A DNA stretch of 52,058 nucleotides. Source: an uncultured Pelagibacteraceae bacterium (GTDB lineage Bacteria > Pseudomonadota > Alphaproteobacteria > Pelagibacterales > Pelagibacteraceae). The DNA is taken from assembly GCA_902551895.1 (NCBI GenBank), contig CACDEU010000003.1, forward strand, positions 1-52,058. Direction: 5' to 3'. The notes below the pieces were generated by a model that was not told the origin of the DNA, did no database searches, and worked only from the letters and a program-made list of their open reading frames with translations. Positions 1 through 9,066 of the stretch are shown here, in pieces. How positions within the stretch are numbered: the first letter of the stretch is position 1; the number at the start of each line of letters is the position of its first letter. The position numbers and the translations under genes were made by a program.

Positions 1-184
1 CTTGGTCAACTATATCGGCAGATGTACTGTTATCGTCCATAGAGCTATTATAAAGAGCTTCGTTGTTAGTTTTAACCAGATCTGCTTTCCAATCCATTAA
101 TTTTTTTTTGAAAAAGGCTAGGTGTTTAGCACACATATATTTTTCTTTTTCTTTAGGAACGTAAGTTTTAGAGATTTTAACCAT
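1..184 (-). CDS. dksA: DksA/TraR-family RNA polymerase-binding protein, N-terminal part (truncated by window edge)
   Basis: Not in ORF track. Minus-strand ATG at 184 reads open to the edge: MVKISKTYVPKEKEKYMCAKHLAFFKKKLMDWKADLVKTNNEALYNSSMDDNSTSADIVDQ..., resembling the DksA N-terminus (YMxxxQLxYFxxKLxxWKxD...). Confidence 0.8.
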   Translation of the reverse strand, partial: MVKISKTYVPKEKEKYMCAKHLAFFKKKLMDWKADLVKTNNEALYNSSMDDNSTSADIVDQ

Positions 185-263
185 AGTCAAATTTTAAACG
201 TGGCTGAATATATTCATGAATAATTAGGTGTCAAGAAACCATTAATTGTATAAATTAAGTAAA

Positions 264-1559
264 ATGGCCATAAATAAAAAAAAAATATTAAATTTATTTT
301 ATATTTTTTTAGCAACCCACCTAATTATTTGGACAGCAATTCCAACTTTTACGAATAATAATTTACCGTTAGATACCATCGAAGCTTTAGCTTGGGGAAG
401 CAATTTAGATTGGGGATTCAATAAGCATCCCCCAATGAGTGCATTTTTGGTTGAAATTTTTTATCAAATTTTTGGTGCACAAGATTGGGCTTATTATTTA
501 TTAAGTCAGATTTGTGTAATTATTTCTTTTTTTGTTGTTTTTAAATTTGCAGAAGAATTTTTTGAAAATAAAGCTTTTTGTTTATTATCAGTTTTATTAT
601 TAGAAGGAATTTACTTTTATAATTTTACAACTCCTGAATTTAATGTGAATGTTTGCTTGATGCCTTTCTGGTCACTAACAGTTCTATATTTATGGAAAGG
701 GTTTAGAGATAATAAAATTATAGATTGGTTGTTACTTGGTTTGTTTGCAGGATTTGGATTTTTATCAAAATATTTATTTATCTATTTGGGTTTTGGAATT
801 GATATTTTTTTAATTTATATGATCTATAAAAAGAAAATTGACTTCAAATGTCTTGTCTCACTTATTCCATTCTTAATAGTTTTGTTGCCCCATTTAATTT
901 GGCTAACTGAAAATAATTATATAACAATCACTTATGGTCTTGATAGAACTGGAACAGGTGATCAAAATTTCTTAGATCACATAATTCATCCATTAACCTT
1001 TTTAGGAAAACAAATAGGAATATTGATACCTTTCTTTTTTATGTTTTTATTTTTAAACAACAAATTAAAAAGTAAATTTAACTTTAAAGATAATAAGCTT
1101 TTATTTTTGCTAGCAATAAACATTGTCCCAATAGCTATGGTATTTTTAACTTCAATGATTATGGGTGTTAAAATTAGAACAATGTGGATGACACCTTTTT
1201 ATTTATTCTTTGGAGTATTGGTAATTTACATTTTTCAATCACAAATTAATTTAAATAAACTAAAAGGCTTTACTGCGGCATTTCTAATTTTGTTTGTTTT
1301 TTCTCCCTTGGCTTATGCTTATATTTCTTTAACTGAAACAGATAAAAGAACAGATTACCAAGGGAAAAAATTTGCAGAAGAAGCTCAAAAAATTTGGGAT
1401 AAAAAATACAGTACGGAAATTACTATTGTTAATGGAGACGAATGGGTAGCTGGAAATTTATCTTATCATCTTAAATCAAGACCAATGTGGAATGGCCCTG
1501 TAAAATGTTGTAGTCTTTTTGATGGTCATAATGGAATTGATATAAAAGTAGGAAAATGA
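264..1559 (+). CDS. Glycosyltransferase family 39 (ArnT/PMT-like) integral membrane protein
   Basis: Multi-TM protein with WGSNLDWGFNKHPPMSAFLVEIFYQIFG motif typical of PMT_2/GT39. ATG at 264 preferred over TTG at 246. Confidence 0.75.
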   Translation: MAINKKKILNLFYIFLATHLIIWTAIPTFTNNNLPLDTIEALAWGSNLDWGFNKHPPMSAFLVEIFYQIFGAQDWAYYLLSQICVIISFFVVFKFAEEFFENKAFCLLSVLLLEGIYFYNFTTPEFNVNVCLMPFWSLTVLYLWKGFRDNKIIDWLLLGLFAGFGFLSKYLFIYLGFGIDIFLIYMIYKKKIDFKCLVSLIPFLIVLLPHLIWLTENNYITITYGLDRTGTGDQNFLDHIIHPLTFLGKQIGILIPFFFMFLFLNNKLKSKFNFKDNKLLFLLAINIVPIAMVFLTSMIMGVKIRTMWMTPFYLFFGVLVIYIFQSQINLNKLKGFTAAFLILFVFSPLAYAYISLTETDKRTDYQGKKFAEEAQKIWDKKYSTEITIVNGDEWVAGNLSYHLKSRPMWNGPVKCCSLFDGHNGIDIKVGK

Positions 1560-1562
1560 ATT

Positions 1563-1682
1563 ATGAACATAAGCGATAAATGGAAAAAACTATTATTGAT
1601 TATAGCAATTGTTGCAGTAATTGAGTTTTCAGGTTTTGGAATAATTGCATCTTTGTTAAGATTAATAAACTCTGCTAGCTAA
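1563..1682 (+). CDS. Small single-pass membrane peptide, 39 aa
   Basis: Below ORF-track cutoff. ATG 1563 to TAA 1680-1682: MNISDKWKKLLLIIAIVAVIEFSGFGIIASLLRLINSAS. 3-nt gap from upstream CDS and TAATG overlap with downstream CDS. Confidence 0.6.
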   Translation: MNISDKWKKLLLIIAIVAVIEFSGFGIIASLLRLINSAS

Positions 1683-2551
1683 TGAAAATAAAAATATTAA
1701 TACCAGTTTATAACGACTGGCAGTCTGTTTTTAAACTTTTAGAAAATATAAATTCTGTAGTTTTTAATCTAGACCACGAGTTTTCAGTAATTATTGTTAA
1801 TGATGCATCAATCGAAACTAAGCCTGAATTATTTGTTAATTTAGAAAAGTTAAATTCCATTAAAATTATAAATATGAAAGAAAATAGAGGGCATGCAAGG
1901 TGTAATGCAGCAGGATTAAAACACATTTTTGAAAATGAAGAATTTGATTATGTAATTCCAATGGACGGTGATGGAGAAGATAAGCCTGAGGAAATAAAAC
2001 AACTCATAGATAATTTAAATTATCACCCTGATAAACCAATTGTTGGAGAGAGAATTAAGAGATCAGAGGGAATTTTTTTTAAATTTTGTTATTTTGTTCA
2101 TAAGATAATAACTTTTACTTTTACAGGCCAGTCTATAAAATATGGTAATTATACTTGTTTACCAAAATCAATTGTTGAGAAAATGATTAATGAAAAAGCT
2201 ACTTGGAGTAGTTTTTCAGGGGCGCTTGCAAAAGTTGCAAAAGATAGAGCAACAATTCCATCTGAAAGAGGAACAAGATATTTTGGTCCTTCTAAAATGA
2301 GTTTTAAAAACTTATTAATACATTCACTTTCTATTGTTAGTGTTTTTAAAATAAACGTACTAATTAGATCAATATTATTTGTGTTAGTTTATTTATTTTT
2401 AATTCAACAAAAAATAACAATAGTAATGCTAATTCCAATCATATTGGTTTTTGTATTAATAGTTTCAGTATTTGCTATATCTAAAAGAGAAAGCCAGGAC
2501 GAATTGAATAATTCATTATTAAATATCTCAAATATTGATGATTTAAAATAA
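1682..2551 (+). CDS. Glycosyltransferase family 2 with C-terminal TM segments
   Basis: N-terminal MKIKILIPVYNDWQSVFKLL, VIPMDGDGEDKPEE (DxD-like), GT-A fold style; hydrophobic C-terminal helices. Confidence 0.8.
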   Translation: MKIKILIPVYNDWQSVFKLLENINSVVFNLDHEFSVIIVNDASIETKPELFVNLEKLNSIKIINMKENRGHARCNAAGLKHIFENEEFDYVIPMDGDGEDKPEEIKQLIDNLNYHPDKPIVGERIKRSEGIFFKFCYFVHKIITFTFTGQSIKYGNYTCLPKSIVEKMINEKATWSSFSGALAKVAKDRATIPSERGTRYFGPSKMSFKNLLIHSLSIVSVFKINVLIRSILFVLVYLFLIQQKITIVMLIPIILVFVLIVSVFAISKRESQDELNNSLLNISNIDDLK

Positions 2552-3342
2552 TGATTTTAAACTCTAAACAAGTTGATGCTTACAAGGATGATGGAGTAAT
2601 AATAATAAGAGATGTATTTAAACCTTGGATAAATAATTTAAGAGAAGGATTTGAAAAAGTTTTAAAAAATCCAGGACCTCATGCGCGAGAAAATACCGAT
2701 ACTAATGAAAATGGTCGTTTTTTTGAAGACTATTGTAACTGGGAGCGAATTCCAGAGTTTAAAAAATTTGCGAAAGAATCTCCAGCAGCACAAATTGTTG
2801 CAGAAGTAACAAATTCAAAATCAATACAAGTATTTCATGATCATATTTTTGTAAAAGAACCTAGTACAAGCAAAGCTACTCCATGGCATCAAGATATGCC
2901 ATATTATTGTGTTGATGGGGAAGATACAGGAAGTTATTGGATACCTCTAGATGAGGTTAATAAAGAAAATACATTAAAATTAATATTAGGTTCACACAAA
3001 TGGTCAAAACTTATTCAACCGACGAAATGGTCGAATGATAAACCTTGGTATAAAAATAAAAATGATTTTATGGAAATGCCTAGCATTGAGTCTTTAAATA
3101 ATGAAATAATGATACCCAATCTTAAACTTGGTGATGCTGTTCTATTTAATTTTAAAATAGTTCATGGAGCATCTGGAAATAACTCTCAAGATAGACGGCG
3201 TGCATTTTCTATGCGTTTTATAGGTGATGACGTACGTTATTTAGAACGTGGAGGAGAAACATCGCCCCCTTTTACTGGTATTAATTTAAAATCAGGAGAC
3301 ACTTTAAGAACCGATTGGTTTCCTGTTGTTTGGAGCGCTTAA
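2551..3342 (+). CDS. Phytanoyl-CoA dioxygenase (PhyH) family Fe(II)/2-oxoglutarate oxygenase
   Basis: HxD motif in ATPWHQDMPYYC, distal His in VHGASGNN, overall PhyH pattern. Confidence 0.8.
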   Translation: MILNSKQVDAYKDDGVIIIRDVFKPWINNLREGFEKVLKNPGPHARENTDTNENGRFFEDYCNWERIPEFKKFAKESPAAQIVAEVTNSKSIQVFHDHIFVKEPSTSKATPWHQDMPYYCVDGEDTGSYWIPLDEVNKENTLKLILGSHKWSKLIQPTKWSNDKPWYKNKNDFMEMPSIESLNNEIMIPNLKLGDAVLFNFKIVHGASGNNSQDRRRAFSMRFIGDDVRYLERGGETSPPFTGINLKSGDTLRTDWFPVVWSA

Positions 3343-3345
3343 TAT

Positions 3346-4140
3346 ATGATTAAAGTAATTCCAAAAAAAAATAAAATTGCAGCAGAAATAATATGTGATG
3401 TTAAAAATTTAAAAAGCGCTGAAATAAAAAAAATCAAATCTGTATTAAACGATTGTGGAATAATTTATTTCAGAAATCAAAATTTATCTTCAAACAATTA
3501 TTTAAATTTTGCAAAAAAATTAGGAATTCCAGCAGATTATCCAAGGTTAAAAGGTTTAAATCCCAGATATAGTAAAATAACTGTAGTTGAAAGAAAAGCT
3601 ACAGATAAGGGACCAAGTTTTGGTGAGCAATTCCATACCGACTCAATTTACACTAAAAAGCCTCCTCGATTTACAATGTTGTTATCGAAATTGGTACCTC
3701 AAAAAGGTCTAGCAAATACAGAATTTTCTTCACAATATTTAGCTTACAAAAATCTACCTCATAATATAAAAAAAAAATTAAAAAATCTAAAAGCAATTTA
3801 TTCTTCTGAAGGACCTATATCGGTTACATTACAGGAAAGAACAAAAGAAAAAGGGAAACAAAAAAACGAATTAATTTCTAAACATAAAATAATAAAAAAA
3901 ATTAATAAAAAATTAAGTATATTTTGTAGTCCAGGTCATTTTATAGGATTTAACAATTTAAATAAAAAAGAAGAAACAAAATTAAAAAAATTTTTATTTA
4001 AACACCAAGTTAAAAAGAAATTCCAATACTCTTTGGAGTGGGAAAAAGATCAATTAGCCATTTGGGACAATAGATCAATGTTGCATCAAGCCACTCCCTT
4101 TAAGGGCAATAGAATAATGCATAGAATTACAATATACTAA
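3346..4140 (+). CDS. TauD/TfdA-family Fe(II)/2OG dioxygenase
   Basis: HxD in FGEQFHTDSIYTKKPP, distal WDNRSMLHQATPFKGNRIMHR motif. Confidence 0.8.
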   Translation: MIKVIPKKNKIAAEIICDVKNLKSAEIKKIKSVLNDCGIIYFRNQNLSSNNYLNFAKKLGIPADYPRLKGLNPRYSKITVVERKATDKGPSFGEQFHTDSIYTKKPPRFTMLLSKLVPQKGLANTEFSSQYLAYKNLPHNIKKKLKNLKAIYSSEGPISVTLQERTKEKGKQKNELISKHKIIKKINKKLSIFCSPGHFIGFNNLNKKEETKLKKFLFKHQVKKKFQYSLEWEKDQLAIWDNRSMLHQATPFKGNRIMHRITIY

Positions 4141-4216
4141 GTTAAATGAATAAATATTTGGTCTTATTTTAAGCTTGCATTTCATTAAATAAGTTAAGAA
4201 AATACTTTTATAAAAT

Positions 4217-5578
4217 ATGTCTGATAGAATTAAATATTTTCTTGAAGAGAGCAAAATGCCAAAAACTTGGTATAATATTTCAGCTGATCTTCCAAAACCA
4301 CTTTCTCCAGTTCTTCATCCTGGTACACTTAAACCAATCGGACCAGATGATTTAGCCCCATTATTTCCAATGGCACTTATTGGACAAGAAGTTTCACAGG
4401 ATAGAGAAATTGAAATTCCAGAGCCTGTTAGAGAAATTTATAAACAATGGAGACCTTCACCATTGTACAGAGCAAAAAAACTAGAAAAGGCATTAGATAC
4501 AACAGCTAAAATTTATTATAAATATGAAGGTGTTAGTCCAACAGGAAGTCACAAACCAAATACAGCTGTAGCGCAAGCTTTTTTTAATAAAGAAGAAGGT
4601 ACAAAAAAAATTACAACAGAAACAGGTGCAGGGCAGTGGGGAAGTTCTCTAGCATTTGCATGTTCAATTTTTAAAATCGAACTTGATGTTTATATGGTTA
4701 AAGTTAGTTACGAACAAAAACCATATAGAAAGATGATTATGCAAACTTTTGGAGCAAATTGTTATGCTAGCCCATCAAACAGAACGCCAACAGGTAAAGC
4801 AATTTTAGAAAAAGATCCAAACAATACCGGAAGTTTAGGAATAGCTATATCCGAAGCAGTTGAAATGGCTGCACAAGATGATCATACAAAATATTCACTT
4901 GGAAGTGTTTTAAATCATGTATTGATGCATCAAACGATTGTAGGAAATGAAGCAATAATGCAAATGGAAATGGCCGATGATTATCCAGATATATTAGTTG
5001 GATGTACAGGTGGAGGAAGTAATTTTTCTGGATTAGCTTTTCCTTTCCTTGGAAAAAAGTTTAGAGAAAAAAAAGATATTAAAGTAATTGCTTGTGAACC
5101 AAAATCTTGTCCTACTTTAACTAAAGGAAAATTTGCATATGATTTTGGAGATACAGGAATGCGTACGCCATTAGTTAAAATGCATACTTTAGGATCTTCA
5201 TTTATGCCACCATCAACTCATTCAGGTGGTTTAAGATATCATGGTATGGCTCCTTTAGTTAGCCATTTAACAGATTTAGGCGCTATTGAACCTAAAGCAT
5301 TTGGCCAAAAAGAATGTTTTGAAGCAGGAGTAAAATTTGCAAATGCGGAGGGTATTGTTCCAGCACCAGAAGCCACACACGCTGTTAAGGGCGCAATAGA
5401 TGCTGCTCTTGAATGTAAAAAAAATGGTGAAAAGAAAACTATTCTTTTCAATTTATGTGGTCATGGACATTTTGATATGCAAGCCTATGGTGATTATTTC
5501 AATAATAAACTTTCAGATGACAAATATAACGAGGCAGATGCAAATAAAGCTTTAGAAAAACTACCTAAAATTGCATAA
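4217..5578 (+). CDS. TrpB2-type tryptophan synthase beta-like PLP enzyme
   Basis: SPTGSHKPNTAVAQAFF PLP-Lys motif, ETGAGQWGSSLAFA, GCTGGGSNFSG, FNLCGHGHFD; long (453 aa) form with no trpA neighbour. Confidence 0.85.
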   Translation: MSDRIKYFLEESKMPKTWYNISADLPKPLSPVLHPGTLKPIGPDDLAPLFPMALIGQEVSQDREIEIPEPVREIYKQWRPSPLYRAKKLEKALDTTAKIYYKYEGVSPTGSHKPNTAVAQAFFNKEEGTKKITTETGAGQWGSSLAFACSIFKIELDVYMVKVSYEQKPYRKMIMQTFGANCYASPSNRTPTGKAILEKDPNNTGSLGIAISEAVEMAAQDDHTKYSLGSVLNHVLMHQTIVGNEAIMQMEMADDYPDILVGCTGGGSNFSGLAFPFLGKKFREKKDIKVIACEPKSCPTLTKGKFAYDFGDTGMRTPLVKMHTLGSSFMPPSTHSGGLRYHGMAPLVSHLTDLGAIEPKAFGQKECFEAGVKFANAEGIVPAPEATHAVKGAIDAALECKKNGEKKTILFNLCGHGHFDMQAYGDYFNNKLSDDKYNEADANKALEKLPKIA

Positions 5579-5616
5579 GCAAAAATAATCAATAATATTA
5601 ATATTTATAACTAAAA

Positions 5617-5633
5617 AATAGAGTTGCTCTATT
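5617..5633. other. Short inverted repeat (AATAGAG-TTG-CTCTATT)
   Basis: 7-bp perfect arms with 3-nt loop between trpB2-like gene and DUF1015 gene; function uncertain. Confidence 0.35.
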
Positions 5634-5657
5634 CAGTTCTATTAATTAAATATCTGC

Positions 5658-6860
5658 ATGTATTTTATAAATCCATTTAAAGGTTTAAGACCAACAAAAG
5701 AAAATGCCTCATCAGTCGCGGTTTCTAGTACCGATCATTTATCTAAAGAGTCTGTTGTAGATCATAAAAATAACAATTCTTGGAGTTATTTAAATGTTTT
5801 TGGTGAAAAGGATAATTCTAAATCTAAAGACCAATTTGAATTAATGAAAAAAAAATCAATCTTAAAAAAAGATAAAAAAAATTCATTTTATATTTATAAA
5901 ATATCAACAGGAAATCATTCACAAGTAGGAATAGTTGGAACTGCAAAATTGTCCGCTTATGACAACCTACATATAAGAGGCCATGAAGAAATATTTTTTG
6001 AAAGATCTCAAAAAAGAATGAAACAAATGGACAATTTAAATGCTCAAATTGGTCCTATATATGCTGTGTACCCTGATAACAAGCAACTTAATGATTTAGT
6101 AGAAAAAGAGCTGGCAAATTCTCCAGAATACTCTTTTGATGGCATGGACGGAAGTAAGCATGAGATGTGGGTTGTTGATGAAGAAAATAAAGTTTTAAAA
6201 ATATCTGATTTGTTTAATTCTATAAATAGAATTTATATTGCAGATGGACACCATAGAATGGATGCATTGTTAAAACTCTCAAAATTTAAGCAACATAAAA
6301 ACCACGATCATACTGGAAGTGAATTATATAATTACTTTATGATAGCAATTTTTCCAACAAGCCAGGCAAGGATACTTGATTATAATAGGCTTATAAAAGA
6401 TTTATACGGATATTCACCCTCAGATTTTATTAAGGAAATTAAAAAAAAATTTAAAGTTGAAAAACAAAGTTCTTCATACAAACCTGAAAAATCTCAAGTA
6501 TTTGGAATGTATTTAGAAAAGCAATGGTATTCTTTGGAACTTAAAGAGAAACCTCATCAAAATTTATTTCATATTATTAATTTAGATATAAATTTGCTGC
6601 ACTACTATCTATTAGAACCCACTTTAGGAATTGGAGATCCAAGATATGATAATAGAATTGATTTTTTAGCTGGATTTCATGGATTGGAAGGAATTGAAAA
6701 AAAAGTAGACTCAGGTGATGCAAAAGTTGGTTTTGCTTTATTTGCCACCCAAATGGAAAATGTAATTAACTTTGCAGATAAAAAATTAAATATGCCTCCT
6801 AAATCGACTTGGTTTGATCCCAAACCTTTGGATGGATTAGTGGCATATGATTTTGAATAA
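5658..6860 (+). CDS. DUF1015 family protein
   Basis: N-terminal NPFKGLRP, IYIADGHHRMDALLKL motif, conserved C-terminal LEPTLGIGD..; typical DUF1015 architecture. Confidence 0.85.
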   Translation: MYFINPFKGLRPTKENASSVAVSSTDHLSKESVVDHKNNNSWSYLNVFGEKDNSKSKDQFELMKKKSILKKDKKNSFYIYKISTGNHSQVGIVGTAKLSAYDNLHIRGHEEIFFERSQKRMKQMDNLNAQIGPIYAVYPDNKQLNDLVEKELANSPEYSFDGMDGSKHEMWVVDEENKVLKISDLFNSINRIYIADGHHRMDALLKLSKFKQHKNHDHTGSELYNYFMIAIFPTSQARILDYNRLIKDLYGYSPSDFIKEIKKKFKVEKQSSSYKPEKSQVFGMYLEKQWYSLELKEKPHQNLFHIINLDINLLHYYLLEPTLGIGDPRYDNRIDFLAGFHGLEGIEKKVDSGDAKVGFALFATQMENVINFADKKLNMPPKSTWFDPKPLDGLVAYDFE

Positions 6861-6918
6861 AATTTATTTTTTCTCTTCATAATATATTACTGCGTCAATT
6901 GTTCATTATTTATTGATA

Positions 6919-6955
6919 AAAAATATATATAAAAAAAATAATGATATATATTTTT
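6919..6955. other. 12-bp AT-only inverted repeat upstream of serC
   Basis: AAAAATATATAT (6919-6930) and ATATATATTTTT (6944-6955), 13-nt loop; could be terminator-like or mRNA leader hairpin. Confidence 0.35.
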
Positions 6956-6983
6956 AAAAAGAAATATATCTAAAACTTATTTT

Positions 6984-8138
6984 ATGGAAAAACCAAGCTC
7001 AAAACCTGATAATCCAAATTTTTCTAGCGGACCTTGCTCTAAGCGACCAGGTTGGACTATAGATGCATTAAAAGATACTCCTATAGGAAGATCTCATAGG
7101 CACAAAGTATGCAAAGAAAAGTTAAATGAAGTAATTGTTAAATCAAAAAAAATTCTTCAATTACCGGAAGGTTATCATGTAGGTGTAATGACTGGTTCAA
7201 ACACTGGAGCTTTAGAGGCTGCTCTATGGTCTCTTTTAGGGTGTAAAGGCGTTGATGTTTTAGCTTGGGAAAATTTTGGAAAAGATTGGGTTATAGACAT
7301 TCTTGATCAATTAAAAATTAAAGACGTAAACAGTCATGTAACTGACTATGGAATTCTTCCTGATTTATCAAAAGTGAATTTTAAAAATGACGTAGTTTTT
7401 ACTTGGAATGGTACAACAGCAGGTGTCAGAATTCCAAATGGTGATTGGATACCTGATGATAGAGAAGGTCTAACAATTTGTGATGCCACATCTGGTATTT
7501 TTGCTATGGATATGGATTATAGTAAACTAGATGTAATTACGTGGTCGTGGCAAAAAGTTTTGGGTGCAGAAGCTGCTCATGGAATGATAGCAATTTCACC
7601 TCGAACTATTGAAAGATTGGAAAACCATATACCTCCTTGGCCAATTCCAAAATTATTTAGATTAGCAAATAAGAAAAAATTAATTAAAAGTATATTTGAG
7701 GGAGGAATAATTAATACACCATCAATGATTTGTGTTGAAGATGGCTTGGATGCTTTGAATTGGGTCGAGTCAGTAGGTGGCACTAAAGAATTAGTAAATA
7801 TTTCAAATCAAAATTTAAAAATCGTAGAAGATTGGATTGAAAAAAGTGATAATTTTAAATTTATGTGTGAAGATAAAAATATTAGATCTTCAACAAGTAT
7901 AACCGTTTTAATTAAAGATGAATGGTTTATGAAACATAACGAAGAAGATCAAAGAGGAGTATTAAAAAAATTGTTTTCACTTTTAGAAAAAGAAGGTGTT
8001 GCTAATGATATCAACGGCTATCCTAAAGCACCACCTAGTATAAGGATTTGGGGTGGTTCAACTGTACAAAACAGTGATATGAAAGCTCTTTTACCTTGGA
8101 TTGATTGGGCTTATAATTCTATAAAAAATAATGTCTAA
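6984..8138 (+). CDS. serC: Phosphoserine aminotransferase
   Basis: SSGPCSKRPGW, IGRSHRHK, TWNGTTAGVRIPNGDWIP, DATSGIFAMDMD...WSWQKVLGAEAAHGM; typical alphaproteobacterial/archaeal-type SerC. Confidence 0.9.
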   Translation: MEKPSSKPDNPNFSSGPCSKRPGWTIDALKDTPIGRSHRHKVCKEKLNEVIVKSKKILQLPEGYHVGVMTGSNTGALEAALWSLLGCKGVDVLAWENFGKDWVIDILDQLKIKDVNSHVTDYGILPDLSKVNFKNDVVFTWNGTTAGVRIPNGDWIPDDREGLTICDATSGIFAMDMDYSKLDVITWSWQKVLGAEAAHGMIAISPRTIERLENHIPPWPIPKLFRLANKKKLIKSIFEGGIINTPSMICVEDGLDALNWVESVGGTKELVNISNQNLKIVEDWIEKSDNFKFMCEDKNIRSSTSITVLIKDEWFMKHNEEDQRGVLKKLFSLLEKEGVANDINGYPKAPPSIRIWGGSTVQNSDMKALLPWIDWAYNSIKNNV

Positions 8139-9066
8139 AGTTTTAATTTCAGATTCCATGAGTAATGTCGCTCAAAAAATTTTTGAAAAAAATAATATTG
8201 AAGTAGATGTAAAAACAGGTTTATCAGAAGAAGAGATTATTAAAATTATTCCTGAATATGACGGTATGGTTGTTAGATCAGCAACAAAGGTTACTAAAAA
8301 TATAATTGAAGCTGCAAAAAATTTAAAAGTAATAGGTAGAGCCGGTGCTGGAGTTGACAATATAGATGTACCTTTTGCAAAAGAAAAAAATATGATTGTT
8401 ATGAATACTCCTGGTGGAAATGCTAATGCAACTGCTGAACATGCATTTGCTTTAATAATGTCAGTACTAAGAAGAATTCCTTTTGCTAACGAAACTACGC
8501 ATAAAGGTCAGTGGGAGAAAAAAAATATTAAAGGTACTGAACTTTCAAAAAAAACATTGGGCATAGTTGGTTTTGGAAATGTAGGTGTAAGATTAAGCAA
8601 CCTTGTTAAAGGTTTTGATATGAAAATACTTGTGAATTCAAAATCATTAGAATCTAGAAAAAAAGATTATCCTCATGTGGAAAACGTAAGCTTTGAAGAT
8701 TTGATAAGCAAAAGTGATATTATAAGTTTTCATTGTAAAGCCCCTAAAGATGGAAAACCAATGATTACTAAAGAACATTATAAGAAAATTAAAACAACAT
8801 CTTATATAATTAATGCAGCACGCGGTAATATTGTTGATGAAAAAGATCTAAATGACGCGTTAAATGAAAATTTAATTGCAGGCGCTGCAGTAGACGTTTT
8901 TTCAAAAGAACCAGCAAAAGATAATATATTATTTAATAATCCAAAAGTAATTGCAACTCCACATATAGCAGCTTCTACAACTGAAGCATCAATAGTTGTT
9001 GCTGAAATGGTTGCAAATCAAATATCAGACTTTTTATTAAAAGGTATCAAATTAAACACTGTTTAG
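8131..9066 (+). CDS. serA: D-3-phosphoglycerate dehydrogenase, short form without C-terminal regulatory domains
   Basis: GRAGAGVDNIDVPFAKEKNMIVMNTPGGNANATAEH, LGIVGFGNVGVR, INAARGNIVDEKDL; 311 aa ending at the catalytic domain. Overlaps serC by 8 nt. Confidence 0.9.
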   Translation: MSKVLISDSMSNVAQKIFEKNNIEVDVKTGLSEEEIIKIIPEYDGMVVRSATKVTKNIIEAAKNLKVIGRAGAGVDNIDVPFAKEKNMIVMNTPGGNANATAEHAFALIMSVLRRIPFANETTHKGQWEKKNIKGTELSKKTLGIVGFGNVGVRLSNLVKGFDMKILVNSKSLESRKKDYPHVENVSFEDLISKSDIISFHCKAPKDGKPMITKEHYKKIKTTSYIINAARGNIVDEKDLNDALNENLIAGAAVDVFSKEPAKDNILFNNPKVIATPHIAASTTEASIVVAEMVANQISDFLLKGIKLNTV

